DNA from: an uncultured bacterium
GTDB lineage: Bacteria > Bacillota > Clostridia > Lachnospirales > Lachnospiraceae
Length of the DNA stretch: 16,010 nucleotides
Reading direction: 5' to 3'
Assembly (NCBI GenBank): GCA_905215405.1
Contig: CAJMQE010000082.1
Coordinates: forward strand, 1-16,010
A model generated the notes under the pieces. That model did not search any database, was not told the origin of the DNA, and was given only the letters and a program-made list of their open reading frames with translations. A program made the position numbers and the translations under genes. Numbering within the stretch: the first letter of the stretch is position 1; each line of letters opens with the position of its first letter. Positions 8,571 to 14,383 of the stretch are shown in pieces.

Positions 8571-8571
8571 T

Positions 8572-9270
8572 TCATTTCTCCTTCTTTTTTTTCAGTAATC
8601 CCTTTTGTATGTAATATCCAATTGACCCCATCAGAATCATAATCGCCATCAGATCTAGCAGATAATAAATAACGGGTTCCGCATAATCGAAATATACAAA
8701 ATGCATTTTCAAAGTAATATATGACAGGAAATGACGTCTGCCAAGCGCATAGATTCCATAAAGAACCAGAAGAAAGTCTACTGCTCTTAATATCCACGTC
8801 CGATAACTATTTTTACTGTGTATTTTAAAAACCTTCCGCATCATATTCTGGATCATCCCAAAGTGTATTCCTATGTGCATGCCCATCAGTAAAAAGCCCA
8901 AATAACTGCATACCATATGGAGACTCCTTGCTGTCTGCATACTAAGGAACTTTAAATCAAGAAATGCAAACACCGTTCGTGACATTCGAATACCACTGAT
9001 CATGACCAAAAGCATCGTGACTAGGACCGCAAAATCGATCCCTGTAAGAAAAATTCGCTGAGCACTATATTTTCCCTTTGTTAGCATTCTGAACCAATTC
9101 ATATTTAATACATGATGAAGAATGAATAATCCCAACAGCAAAGCCCCTGCTATCTCATGTTTTTCCTGTCCAATGAACTGATAGGACATGCATAAAAAGA
9201 GAGCAACGCTCATTGCGATATCTATCAGCATTTTACATTTTGCCTTGTAATTCTTTTTGTCTCTTTCCAT
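8572..9270 (-). CDS. DUF4405 family membrane protein, possible haem-binding
   Basis: A 232-residue integral membrane protein with about six hydrophobic helices (near 14-32, 41-57, 74-95, 114-138, 156-178, 197-221) and a lysine-rich tail (KKKKEK). Histidines sit in or near the helices: H38 (QEKHEIAG), H52-H53 (LHHVLN), H118 (SLHMVCSYLGF), H132 and H136 (GMHIGIHFG). Paired histidines of this kind are what b-type cytochromes use to bind haem, and the family recalls cytochrome b561-like proteins; haem binding is inference. The start overlaps nothing but abuts the flavodoxin stop (TAGATG), suggesting coupled translation. Placed directly after a membrane-anchored flavodoxin, it may pass electrons across the membrane to or from it. 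Substrate and direction are unknown. Confidence 0.85.
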   Translation of the reverse strand: MERDKKNYKAKCKMLIDIAMSVALFLCMSYQFIGQEKHEIAGALLLGLFILHHVLNMNWFRMLTKGKYSAQRIFLTGIDFAVLVTMLLVMISGIRMSRTVFAFLDLKFLSMQTARSLHMVCSYLGFLLMGMHIGIHFGMIQNMMRKVFKIHSKNSYRTWILRAVDFLLVLYGIYALGRRHFLSYITLKMHFVYFDYAEPVIYYLLDLMAIMILMGSIGYYIQKGLLKKKKEK

Positions 9271-9909
9271 CTACTTCACATATCCAATCCGAACAAGCCA
9301 GTCCGATACAGTCCCTGTCTGATCTGATTTCATGTCTCCTCCTCTGATTGCAAGTCCATCAAGCACTGTTGCCTCAGGTTCAAAACCTTTGATTGTATCG
9401 TAGGTGCCTCCGTTTCCAGAGCCTTCATGGGTATTAAATGGAATAATCGTTTTTCCACTAAAATCATACTGATCAAAAAAGGTATACATAATCATAGGGA
9501 GCGTATACCACCACATTGGATATCCGACAAAGACCACATCATAATCCTCTGGATTCACTCCTAAATCTTTGAATTGAGGACGTGCATCATTATTTTTTTC
9601 ATTCTCTGTATAATCGTAAAGATCCTGCCCTGTCGGATACTCTACAACCGGTTCGATTCTACGAAAATCACCGCCTACCTGATCTGATATGGTTTTGGCT
9701 AACTTCTGCGTATTTCCTGTCTCTGAAAAATACACGACCAATACCTTTTTCCCATTTGTGTCTACCGACGCAGTCTTATTATCTTCGTTCACAATACTGC
9801 TGTTAATTCCAACGCTTCCACCACGCTGGGTAAAATAATAAAATCCACCACCTGCAATACATAAAATCAAAACAATTATGATTGCAACAACTATTTTTCT
9901 ATTCTTCAT
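9271..9909 (-). CDS. Membrane-anchored flavodoxin
   Basis: A 212-residue protein with a short basic N-terminus, one hydrophobic helix (about 6-26), a linker to residue 53, and a flavodoxin domain with the FMN-phosphate loop VVYFSETGNTQK (58-69) and GYPMWWYTLPMIMYTFF (129-145). The helix lacks a proper lipobox (LILC), so it is more likely an uncleaved anchor than a lipoprotein signal; the domain would then face outside. FMN binding follows from the family. AAAGGAG (9914-9920) gives an excellent ribosome binding site for the ATG at 9907-9909. It is the first gene of the seven-gene run, about 400 nt downstream of the predicted MerR-type promoter. The operon closes with another exported flavodoxin of similar length. 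Confidence 0.92.
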   Translation of the reverse strand: MKNRKIVVAIIIVLILCIAGGGFYYFTQRGGSVGINSSIVNEDNKTASVDTNGKKVLVVYFSETGNTQKLAKTISDQVGGDFRRIEPVVEYPTGQDLYDYTENEKNNDARPQFKDLGVNPEDYDVVFVGYPMWWYTLPMIMYTFFDQYDFSGKTIIPFNTHEGSGNGGTYDTIKGFEPEATVLDGLAIRGGDMKSDQTGTVSDWLVRIGYVK

Positions 9910-10243
9910 ATTTCTCCTTTTCTAACAATTCTGATTGTTGTTCTCTTTTTGTTCTTACTATTCTGCTATTCTTGGTGCTGTTGTTACTTTTGTTCTTTCT
10001 GTTGCACTTACTGCTGTACTCGCTATTGTACTTTCTACTGCACTTACTGCTGTACTTTCTACTGTACTTACTGTTGTAGTTACTGCTGTACTTACTGTTG
10101 TACCTACTGCTGTACTTACTGTTCGTACTGTTCTTATCTCTGTTGTTACTGTTGTTTCCTTTTGTTCTTCTGTATATTCTTCTGGATGTTCTACTGCTCA
10201 GATCTATTCTGAAAATGCAAAAATCCGTACGTACAAAGAACAC
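9899..10243 (-). CDS. Doubtful repeat-containing leader ORF before the flavodoxin
   Basis: An open frame of 114 codons on the operon strand that runs through the 12-bp repeat array. It would encode a very polar Ser/Asn/Lys/Tyr-rich tetrapeptide repeat (units such as NSKY, SSRY, SSKC), followed by a charged tail ending EKEKYEE. Its stop overlaps the flavodoxin start by 11 bases (ATGAAGAATAG), as in coupled genes. Against it: the only start is GTG without a ribosome binding site, the composition is low-complexity, and a stop-free frame is expected from a 12-bp repeat without stops. I do not recognise it. It may equally be untranslated leader. Confidence 0.2.
   Translation of the reverse strand: MFFVRTDFCIFRIDLSSRTSRRIYRRTKGNNSNNRDKNSTNSKYSSRYNSKYSSNYNSKYSRKYSSKCSRKYNSEYSSKCNRKNKSNNSTKNSRIVRTKREQQSELLEKEKYEE
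9992..10123. repeat. 12-bp tandem repeat, 11 copies, in the operon leader
   Basis: Eleven contiguous 12-base units with plus-strand consensus GTACTTACTGCT/GTT. Units start at 9992, 10004, 10016 and so on to 10112, diverging at one to four positions each; copies seem to alternate between GCT and GTT endings. More decayed copies flank it (9980-9991, 10142-10153), after a one-base slip at 10124. It lies wholly within the transcribed leader of the redox operon. The 476-base gap 9910-10385 therefore contains the flavodoxin ribosome binding site, this repeat, and the merR/operon promoter region. Confidence 0.92.
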
Positions 10244-10281
10244 TTTGGCACTAATTAATCGCTCAAGAGCTTTTCGTACTG

Positions 10282-10310
10282 TTTACTTTCTGTATCGATT
10301 ATGCTACAAT
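10282..10310 (+). promoter_or_regulatory. Sigma-A promoter of the merR-type gene
   Basis: TTTACT (10282-10287), a 17-base spacer and TACAAT (10305-10310). Transcription would start near 10317, about 70 bases before the regulator's ATG. Its start region overlaps the -10 box of the opposite promoter. Confidence 0.6.
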
Positions 10311-10314
10311 GCAA

Positions 10315-10345
10315 ATTGTAACAGCCGGTTGTTACTACCGGTCAA
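10315..10345 (-). promoter_or_regulatory. MerR-type promoter of the seven-gene operon (19-base spacer)
   Basis: On the minus strand, TTGACC (10340-10345) and TACAAT (10315-10320) are separated by 19 bases instead of 17. Over-long spacers are the mark of promoters activated by MerR-family proteins, which distort the DNA to realign the two boxes. The predicted start is near 10308, giving a leader of about 400 nt. Confidence 0.75.
10318..10341. promoter_or_regulatory. Candidate operator dyads for the MerR-family regulator
   Basis: Two interleaved inverted repeats lie in and around the 19-base spacer: CCGGT-N7-ACCGG (10325-10341), displaced towards the -35 box as in known MerR operators, and GTAACA-N6-TGTTAC (10318-10335) with a central CCGG, 16 of 18 positions symmetric. 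Which one is bound cannot be decided by eye. Neither matches the AdhR/NmlR consensus I recall (CTTAGAGT-type). Confidence 0.6.
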
Positions 10346-10385
10346 GTACTTTTTGGAAAATATTTGTAATTTACGAGGTTTAATT

Positions 10386-10790
10386 ATGTATACTATGAAA
10401 CAAGCCTGTGAAGAGGTCGGAATGACTTATGAAACGTTAAAATTTTACTGTAACCAAAATCTGGTTCCCAATGTGAAACGTGATAAGAATAATCATCGTA
10501 TCTTTAATGAGCATGATATTGCATGGATCAAAGGTCTGACATGTCTTAAAAGTTGTGATATGAGTATTCAGGAAATGAAGGAATATCTTGCACTTTGCCT
10601 GGAAGGAGAAGCCAGCATCCCAAAACGACAGGCCATCCTTGATTTAAAAAAGACAGCTCTGCTAAAGTCTATGGAAGAATTACAAAAAAGTATCGATTAT
10701 ATAGACTGGAAGCAGAACTTCTATAATGACGTTTTATCTGGAAAGACAAAATATTACAGCAACCTTATCTATGAAGAAAGCGAGGACTAA
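10386..10790 (+). CDS. MerR-family transcriptional regulator, AdhR/NmlR-like
   Basis: A 134-residue regulator. A MerR-type winged helix-turn-helix occupies residues 1-70 (MYTMKQACEEVGMTYETLKF, then NNHRIFNEHDIAWI), followed by a long dimerisation helix (about 77-115). C53, in WIKGLTCLKSCDMS, falls where AdhR and NmlR carry the conserved cysteine that senses aldehydes and other electrophiles; C57 and C71 are nearby. No metal-binding loop of the classic MerR/ZntR kind is evident. The frame is open far upstream through the repeat, but GAGG (10375-10378) and the start of homology fix the ATG at 10386. It is divergent from the redox operon and very probably activates it from the 19-base-spacer promoter, while that promoter overlaps its own. 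Confidence 0.92.
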   Translation: MYTMKQACEEVGMTYETLKFYCNQNLVPNVKRDKNNHRIFNEHDIAWIKGLTCLKSCDMSIQEMKEYLALCLEGEASIPKRQAILDLKKTALLKSMEELQKSIDYIDWKQNFYNDVLSGKTKYYSNLIYEESED

Positions 10791-10809
10791 GCCAGTCCCC
10801 GCTTTTTTT
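10779..10809 (+). terminator. Terminator of the merR-type gene
   Basis: Arms 10779-10788 and 10794-10803 form a 10-bp stem with one A-C mismatch and a 5-base loop, followed by seven T. The stem begins within the last codons and the stop TAA is in the loop. On the minus strand the mismatch becomes G-U, but the T tract there is poor. Confidence 0.82.
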
Positions 10810-10818
10810 ATCTTAACG

Positions 10819-10852
10819 TGTAATCTTAATCATGTAATCTTAATCCATGTAA
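10819..10852. repeat. 14-bp tandem duplication at the 3' end of the aldo/keto reductase
   Basis: TGTAATCTTAATC occurs at 10819-10831 and again at 10833-10845 (period 14), with a partial third copy TGTAAC at 10848-10853. The gene's stop (10826-10828) lies in the outermost copy. Likely replication slippage. Confidence 0.7.
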
Positions 10853-11677
10853 CATCTTTACAAAAGTTGGGTCATTATGATCCACGATCTCACTATGTCC
10901 AATATCTAATTTTGCAATTTCCGTCATATCCTCATCTGTAAGTGTAAAATCCCAGATATTCATATTCTGTTCCATTCTTTCCTTGTGTACCGATTTTGGA
11001 ATAATAACCACACCTCTCTGCGTGTTCCATTTTAATGCAATCTGTGCTGCACTTTTACCATACTTTTCACCAATCTTAGTCAATACAGAATGAGAGAAAA
11101 TATTATGTCTGCCCTCAGCTAATGGTCCCCATGCCATTGGGGTCACGCCATACTGTTTCATAGTTTCCAGCGCATTTTCCTGCTGGAAAAATGGATGTAG
11201 CTCCACCTGATTAAGTGCAGGTGTCACCTCAACCGTCTCGCATAGATCCGCAAGTCTGGCAGGATAAAAATTGCAGACACCGATTGCTTTTATTTTACCT
11301 TCTTTGTATGCCTCTTCCATTGCTCGGTAAGCACCTACATAGTCGCCCATTGGCTGATGAATCAGATATGCATCCAGATATTCAAGTCCTAACTTGTTAA
11401 GAGATGTCTCAATTGCTTTTTTTGCACCCTCGTAACTTGTATCCTGTACCCACAATTTTGAAACCACAAATAATTCTTCTCTTTTTACACCAGATTTTTT
11501 GATGGCAGCACCTACTGCGGCCTCATTCATGTATGCAGCTGCCGTATCGATCAGTCTATAACCACTGCTGATTGCATCGAATACTACCTGTTCACACTGT
11601 GTTAAATCTGGGATCTGAAATACACCAAATCCTTCGAGAGGCATTTCTACTCCGTTATTTAATGTTATATTTTCCAT
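10826..11677 (-). CDS. Aldo/keto reductase, AKR5 (2,5-diketogluconate reductase-like) group
   Basis: A 283-residue short-form aldo/keto reductase. The tetrad is D44 and Y49 (DTAAAYMNE), K74 (VVSKLW) and H107 (YLIHQP). The NADPH-binding IPKSVHKERMEQN is at 226-238. The group reduces diverse aldehydes and ketones, including methylglyoxal, in the cytoplasm; the substrate is not known. It has its own promoter region shared with the divergent LysR-family gene and converges on the merR-type gene. AAGGAG lies just before the start. The last codons carry a 14-base tandem duplication (10819-10845) in which a missing base brings in the present stop codon. Only distantly similar to the other aldo/keto reductase at 7572-8570. 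Confidence 0.95.
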   Translation of the reverse strand: MENITLNNGVEMPLEGFGVFQIPDLTQCEQVVFDAISSGYRLIDTAAAYMNEAAVGAAIKKSGVKREELFVVSKLWVQDTSYEGAKKAIETSLNKLGLEYLDAYLIHQPMGDYVGAYRAMEEAYKEGKIKAIGVCNFYPARLADLCETVEVTPALNQVELHPFFQQENALETMKQYGVTPMAWGPLAEGRHNIFSHSVLTKIGEKYGKSAAQIALKWNTQRGVVIIPKSVHKERMEQNMNIWDFTLTDEDMTEIAKLDIGHSEIVDHNDPTFVKMLHGLRLHD

Positions 11678-11691
11678 TTTAATTCTCCTTT

Positions 11692-11715
11692 ACATAAGAC
11701 GGACTCCACTTATGT
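11692..11715 (-). other. Inverted repeat in the aldo/keto reductase leader
   Basis: ACATAAG (11692-11698) and CTTATGT (11709-11715) pair with a 10-base loop just upstream of the ribosome binding site. It could be an operator half-pair or a small RNA hairpin; nothing further can be said. Confidence 0.35.
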
Positions 11716-11754
11716 GTGAAAGCGGATATCGACTCGTTTCTTATTTCTGAATCC

Positions 11755-11784
11755 ATCATAAATTACGAAATGAAAAAAGTACAA
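11755..11784 (-). promoter_or_regulatory. Candidate promoter of the AKR5-type gene
   Basis: Minus strand TTGTAC (11779-11784), 18 bases, TATGAT (11755-11760). It overlaps the upstream part of the divergent LysR-family gene's promoter. A dyad GAAAT-N12-ATTTC (11767-11788) crosses its -35 box and could be a regulator site. All weak but coherent. Confidence 0.4.
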
Positions 11785-11800
11785 TTTCTTTTACGACTTG

Positions 11801-11809
11801 TGCTATAAT
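11801..11809 (+). promoter_or_regulatory. Extended -10 promoter of the LysR-family gene
   Basis: TGCTATAAT is a consensus TATAAT with the TG extension; no good -35 box lies 17 bases upstream (TACAAT at 11780-11785 is the nearest). The start of transcription would be about 27 bases before the ATG. Confidence 0.6.
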
Positions 11810-11843
11810 TGTCAGGAATAGCAAAAAAGGGAGGGGCCAACAG

Positions 11844-12698
11844 ATGATTGAAATATATTTACTGGAACAACTTGTTGCAGTTGCAAAATACCATACTTTA
11901 TCCGCAGCTGCAGATGCCTTGCACATGACACAACCTGCATTAAGCAAGTCTATGCAAAAACTAGAATTACTGACTGAAGTCAGTCTATTTGAACATCAAA
12001 AGAACAAAATAACCATAAATGAAACCGGATTACTGGCTGCCCAGCTTGCCGAACAAATTCTGTCTCAGGAAGAAAATATGCTTGCGCAGTTGAAACATTT
12101 TGATAAGAGCAGGCGTATTATTTCATTCGGTTCCTGCGCACCCATTCCTATTTCCGATATTGTACCTCTTTTGACAGAAGTTTATGCACATGCAACAATT
12201 TCTCCCATTCTCGAATCCGATGAGAAAAAACTGTATCACGATCTGCTGCAGGACCGGCATCAATTAATTGTATTAAGTCATTCTCTGGATGACGAGCAGC
12301 TATATGTTAAGGAATATTATAAAGAACAGCTCTACTTACTGGTTCCAAAAGCACACCCACTTTCCAGATATGAAAGCCTTTATTTTTCCGATTTTGACGG
12401 ACAGACTATATTACTATACTCTGAGATTGGTTCCTGGAATAAAGTAGCGAGAACGAATCTTCCAAATGCACATTTTATGGTCATGGACAGTCTCGATGCA
12501 ATGGGAAATGTGTTCGAAACCGGTTCTTTTCCCGCCTTTACCACCGATGTCATAATGCGAACACAGAATAAAATTTCTTCTGATGTAAGGGCAATCCCCA
12601 TTCTCGATGACGCTGCAACCATGCATTATTACTGTATTTGTAAAAAAGAAAATCTTAAAAAGTTTGAAAAGATATTTCAAGTGCTCCATAACGCATAG
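11844..12698 (+). CDS. LysR-family transcriptional regulator
   Basis: A 284-residue LysR-type regulator. The N-terminal winged helix-turn-helix is clear (LVAVAKYHTLSAAADALHMT, then QPALSKSMQKLE, residues 10-41). The linker helix (about 60-90) leads to a two-lobed substrate-binding-like effector domain (about 92-280). AGGGAGGGG (11828-11835) marks the ATG at 11844. It is divergent from the AKR5-type gene, which it probably controls, as LysR-type proteins usually act on the neighbouring divergent gene and on themselves. The effector is unknown. It ends just before a bidirectional terminator shared with the convergent nitroreductase gene. Confidence 0.94.
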   Translation: MIEIYLLEQLVAVAKYHTLSAAADALHMTQPALSKSMQKLELLTEVSLFEHQKNKITINETGLLAAQLAEQILSQEENMLAQLKHFDKSRRIISFGSCAPIPISDIVPLLTEVYAHATISPILESDEKKLYHDLLQDRHQLIVLSHSLDDEQLYVKEYYKEQLYLLVPKAHPLSRYESLYFSDFDGQTILLYSEIGSWNKVARTNLPNAHFMVMDSLDAMGNVFETGSFPAFTTDVIMRTQNKISSDVRAIPILDDAATMHYYCICKKENLKKFEKIFQVLHNA

Positions 12699-12702
12699 AT
12701 AC

Positions 12703-12749
12703 AAAAAAGCCATAGTGCCAGCAATTTACCGGCTCTATGGCTTTTTTTT
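12703..12749. terminator. Bidirectional terminator between the LysR and nitroreductase genes
   Basis: An AAAAAAGCCATAG arm (12703-12715) pairs with CTATGGCTTTTTT (12735-12747), with GCC/GGC extending the stem inward past one T-T mismatch. A T tract follows on each strand (12742-12749 on plus, the A run 12703-12708 on minus). It serves both convergent genes. Confidence 0.88.
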
Positions 12750-12758
12750 AATATTCTA

Positions 12759-13532
12759 TTATAAATACTTCTTTGCAATTGGTTCTCTTCGAATCGTTCT
12801 GCGATATTTGATCTGTGAATATCCAATTACGAGCGTTGTTACAACTTTCTGTCCACGCTTTAATTCTAATACTTTTCTTAATTTATTGGATCTGTTTGCA
12901 ACCCCAGTGAAAAATCCACTGAAAAGCACACCCAATCCGTTTGCTTCCGCCATGAAAGCCATATTCTGAGCTGCCAGAGATGCATTTACCTTATTTTTCG
13001 AAACGATCACAATGACCAACGGCGCTTTCTTGAAGAAAAAGTCATCCGCAATATGCATATTCTGCAATGATGGAATAAATTTTCTACCAACTCTGAACAG
13101 ACGCCTGAATATCTGCACTGCTATCTTCTCAGCCTCAGATTTTCTCTTATCAAGTATTATAAACGAAGTATCCTGCGCATTTGCCCCTGTCGGTGCCAGC
13201 CTTCCTGCTTCCAGAATCTGTTCTGCAATTTCCGATGAGACCTGTTGACGGGTAAAATGTCTGATTGTCCGTCGTGTTCTGATTGCCTTCAACAGTTCCT
13301 GTGGATTCAGGCGAGTCTGTTCCTGAAAATCTACTGTTTTATCCTGATATCCGGTCAGTCTGATTGCATTTTGTGGACAGACTGCTTCACAATGTCCACA
13401 ATAAATGCAGGCGCCATCATTGATCTGTGCCTTTCCATCCTTGATTTCAATATGAAATGCAACACAATCCTTAGCACATAGCCCACAACCAATGCACTCT
13501 TCTGTATTTACTATTACCTGATGTTCTGCCAT
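12759..13532 (-). CDS. Ferredoxin-nitroreductase fusion protein
   Basis: A 257-residue two-domain enzyme. Residues 1-60 are a 2[4Fe-4S] ferredoxin domain with C13-x2-C16-x2-C19-x3-C23 and C42-x2-C45-x2-C48-x3-C52, all eight cysteines present. Residues 80-257 are a nitroreductase-fold FMN domain, beginning with AIRTRRTIRHFTRQQV (83-98). Fusions of this kind are common in anaerobic Clostridia, where the clusters presumably feed electrons from cellular ferredoxin to FMN for reduction of nitro, quinone or similar substrates; the real substrate is unknown. The AAAGGAG ribosome binding site overlaps the stop of the upstream ferritin-like gene (gap 10), indicating one operon with coupled translation. 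Confidence 0.94.
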   Translation of the reverse strand: MAEHQVIVNTEECIGCGLCAKDCVAFHIEIKDGKAQINDGACIYCGHCEAVCPQNAIRLTGYQDKTVDFQEQTRLNPQELLKAIRTRRTIRHFTRQQVSSEIAEQILEAGRLAPTGANAQDTSFIILDKRKSEAEKIAVQIFRRLFRVGRKFIPSLQNMHIADDFFFKKAPLVIVIVSKNKVNASLAAQNMAFMAEANGLGVLFSGFFTGVANRSNKLRKVLELKRGQKVVTTLVIGYSQIKYRRTIRREPIAKKYL

Positions 13533-13542
13533 ATCTGCTCCT

Positions 13543-13932
13543 TTAAAAAAGCTTACTTAATTCCATTAATTTGTCTCCATGCTTTCCTTCATCCTGCAAC
13601 ACACTACCCACCTGTGCAAAATCCTTTACCACAGGTTCATACGTTTCCGTTGCACGATATTCTCCCTTTGCCATCAGACGAAAGAGTCTTTTGGGGCCAA
13701 GTATTTTCAACAGAAAACAGATCAGGGATGCCTGTGTGCTCCTCGGTCTGAGATTTTCCTTCGTCAGACTGCGAAATACAGATGCATGGCGACCTTCATC
13801 CTGTGCAATTTTTCGTAACTGTTCTGCTATTTCAGGATTATTGATTCTGTCCGCAAGCTTCTGATACATCACAACTGCATCCAGTTCTCCCTGCTGGGAT
13901 TTTCTAAGAATTTTTTTCTGCTTATCGGTCAT
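13543..13932 (-). CDS. Ferritin-like di-iron protein (rubrerythrin-type four-helix bundle)
   Basis: A 129-residue protein. From the ATG at 13932, di-iron ligands are visible in the usual order: E16 (QQGELDA), E46-x2-H49 (DEGRH), E90 (KGEYRATE) and E115-x2-H118 (DEGKH). It lacks the rubredoxin domain of true rubrerythrin. Family members reduce peroxide or handle iron under oxidative stress. The middle segment (ASLICFLLKILGPKRLFRLM) is more hydrophobic than in rubrerythrins and recalls the ferritin-like domains of VIT/CCC1-related proteins, so the fine assignment is uncertain. The frame opens at a GTG at 13941, but AAGGTG overlaps that codon and is rightly placed for the ATG at 13932. It is cotranscribed with the nitroreductase fusion. 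Confidence 0.85.
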   Translation of the reverse strand: MTDKQKKILRKSQQGELDAVVMYQKLADRINNPEIAEQLRKIAQDEGRHASVFRSLTKENLRPRSTQASLICFLLKILGPKRLFRLMAKGEYRATETYEPVVKDFAQVGSVLQDEGKHGDKLMELSKLF

Positions 13933-14063
13933 TGCGTTCACCTTGTTATTTGTTAAAATGTGTTTCCATACTCGCAGGAGCTTTCTATTCCTGTTTTCTC
14001 ACATTGTGCATTACTTTCAAGTACAGATTTCTCTATTCTCTGTATGTGAATTTTACGCTAAAT

Positions 14064-14264
14064 TTATGCCTCTAAGCTTGCATTGATCTGCTGAATCAGT
14101 GCATCAGGATCGATTCCGTGTACCTGTGCAGCCTGTTCAATTGTTTCCATCTGAGATGATGGGCATCCAAGGCAATGCATACCGATTCCAAGTAAAATAG
14201 GTGTTACATCCTTATCAAGTGTTAATAATTCTCCAATCATAGTATCCTTTGTAATCTGTGCCAT
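14064..14264 (-). CDS. DUF1858 redox-disulfide protein (hybrid-cluster-protein-associated type)
   Basis: A 66-residue small cytoplasmic protein of the DUF1858 family. It has a CxxC pair in GIGMHCLGCPSSQMETIEQAA (C31 and C34, given here as HCLGCPS). The family includes the hybrid cluster protein-associated redox disulfide domain, linked by context to nitric oxide and hydroxylamine metabolism; its biochemical role is not settled. AGGAGG lies at 14274-14279. It is divergent from the HxlR-family gene and heads the probable operon with the ferritin-like and nitroreductase genes. The 131-base gap to the next gene (13933-14063) shows no terminator or convincing promoter, only two small dyads (TACAGA/TCTGTA at 14022-14044 and CAGGA/TCCTG at 13975-13993). 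Confidence 0.9.
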   Translation of the reverse strand: MAQITKDTMIGELLTLDKDVTPILLGIGMHCLGCPSSQMETIEQAAQVHGIDPDALIQQINASLEA

Positions 14265-14313
14265 AATTTAAATCCTCCTGTTTTTTAACTTTATTTTAAG
14301 TCTTGTATTATTC

Positions 14314-14342
14314 TTGACTTCTAGTAGTACAAAAATTATACT
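14314..14342 (+). promoter_or_regulatory. Sigma-A promoter of the HxlR-family gene
   Basis: TTGACT (14314-14319), a 17-base spacer and TATACT (14337-14342). The leader is about 70 nt. Its -10 box shares bases with the opposite promoter's -10. Confidence 0.75.
14326..14342. promoter_or_regulatory. Candidate HxlR operator over the shared -10 region
   Basis: AGTAC-N7-ATACT (14326-14342) is a dyad covering the spacer and -10 box of the hxlR promoter and the -10 box of the DUF1858 promoter. A similar dyad, TAGTAT-N8-ATACTA, lies at 14384-14403, just before the hxlR ribosome binding site. Two alike dyads around a regulator's own promoter suggest autoregulation. Confidence 0.45.
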
Positions 14343-14363
14343 TAGAAAAGAAAAATATTACAA
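14335..14363 (-). promoter_or_regulatory. Sigma-A promoter of the DUF1858 operon
   Basis: Minus strand TTGTAA (14358-14363), a 17-base spacer and a consensus TATAAT (14335-14340). Transcription would begin near 14328, about 63 nt before the ATG. Confidence 0.75.
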
Positions 14364-14383
14364 GTACGCAACTTTTTTTAACT

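Noticed and set aside
9980..10160. CRISPR-like array.
   Set aside because: Units are 12 bases with no unique spacers, and no cas gene is present. It is a simple tandem repeat.
9935..10258. A plus-strand hydrophobic V/T/A/L-repeat open frame that looks like a membrane peptide.
   Set aside because: It is the complement of the repeat array, antisense to the operon leader, with no ribosome binding site. The hydrophobicity follows from the repeat's codons.
10098..10385. A 96-codon upstream extension of the merR-type gene through the repeat region.
   Set aside because: The frame is open only because the 12-bp repeat has no stops. A good ribosome binding site and the start of MerR homology are at 10386, and the predicted promoter lies downstream of the extension's start.
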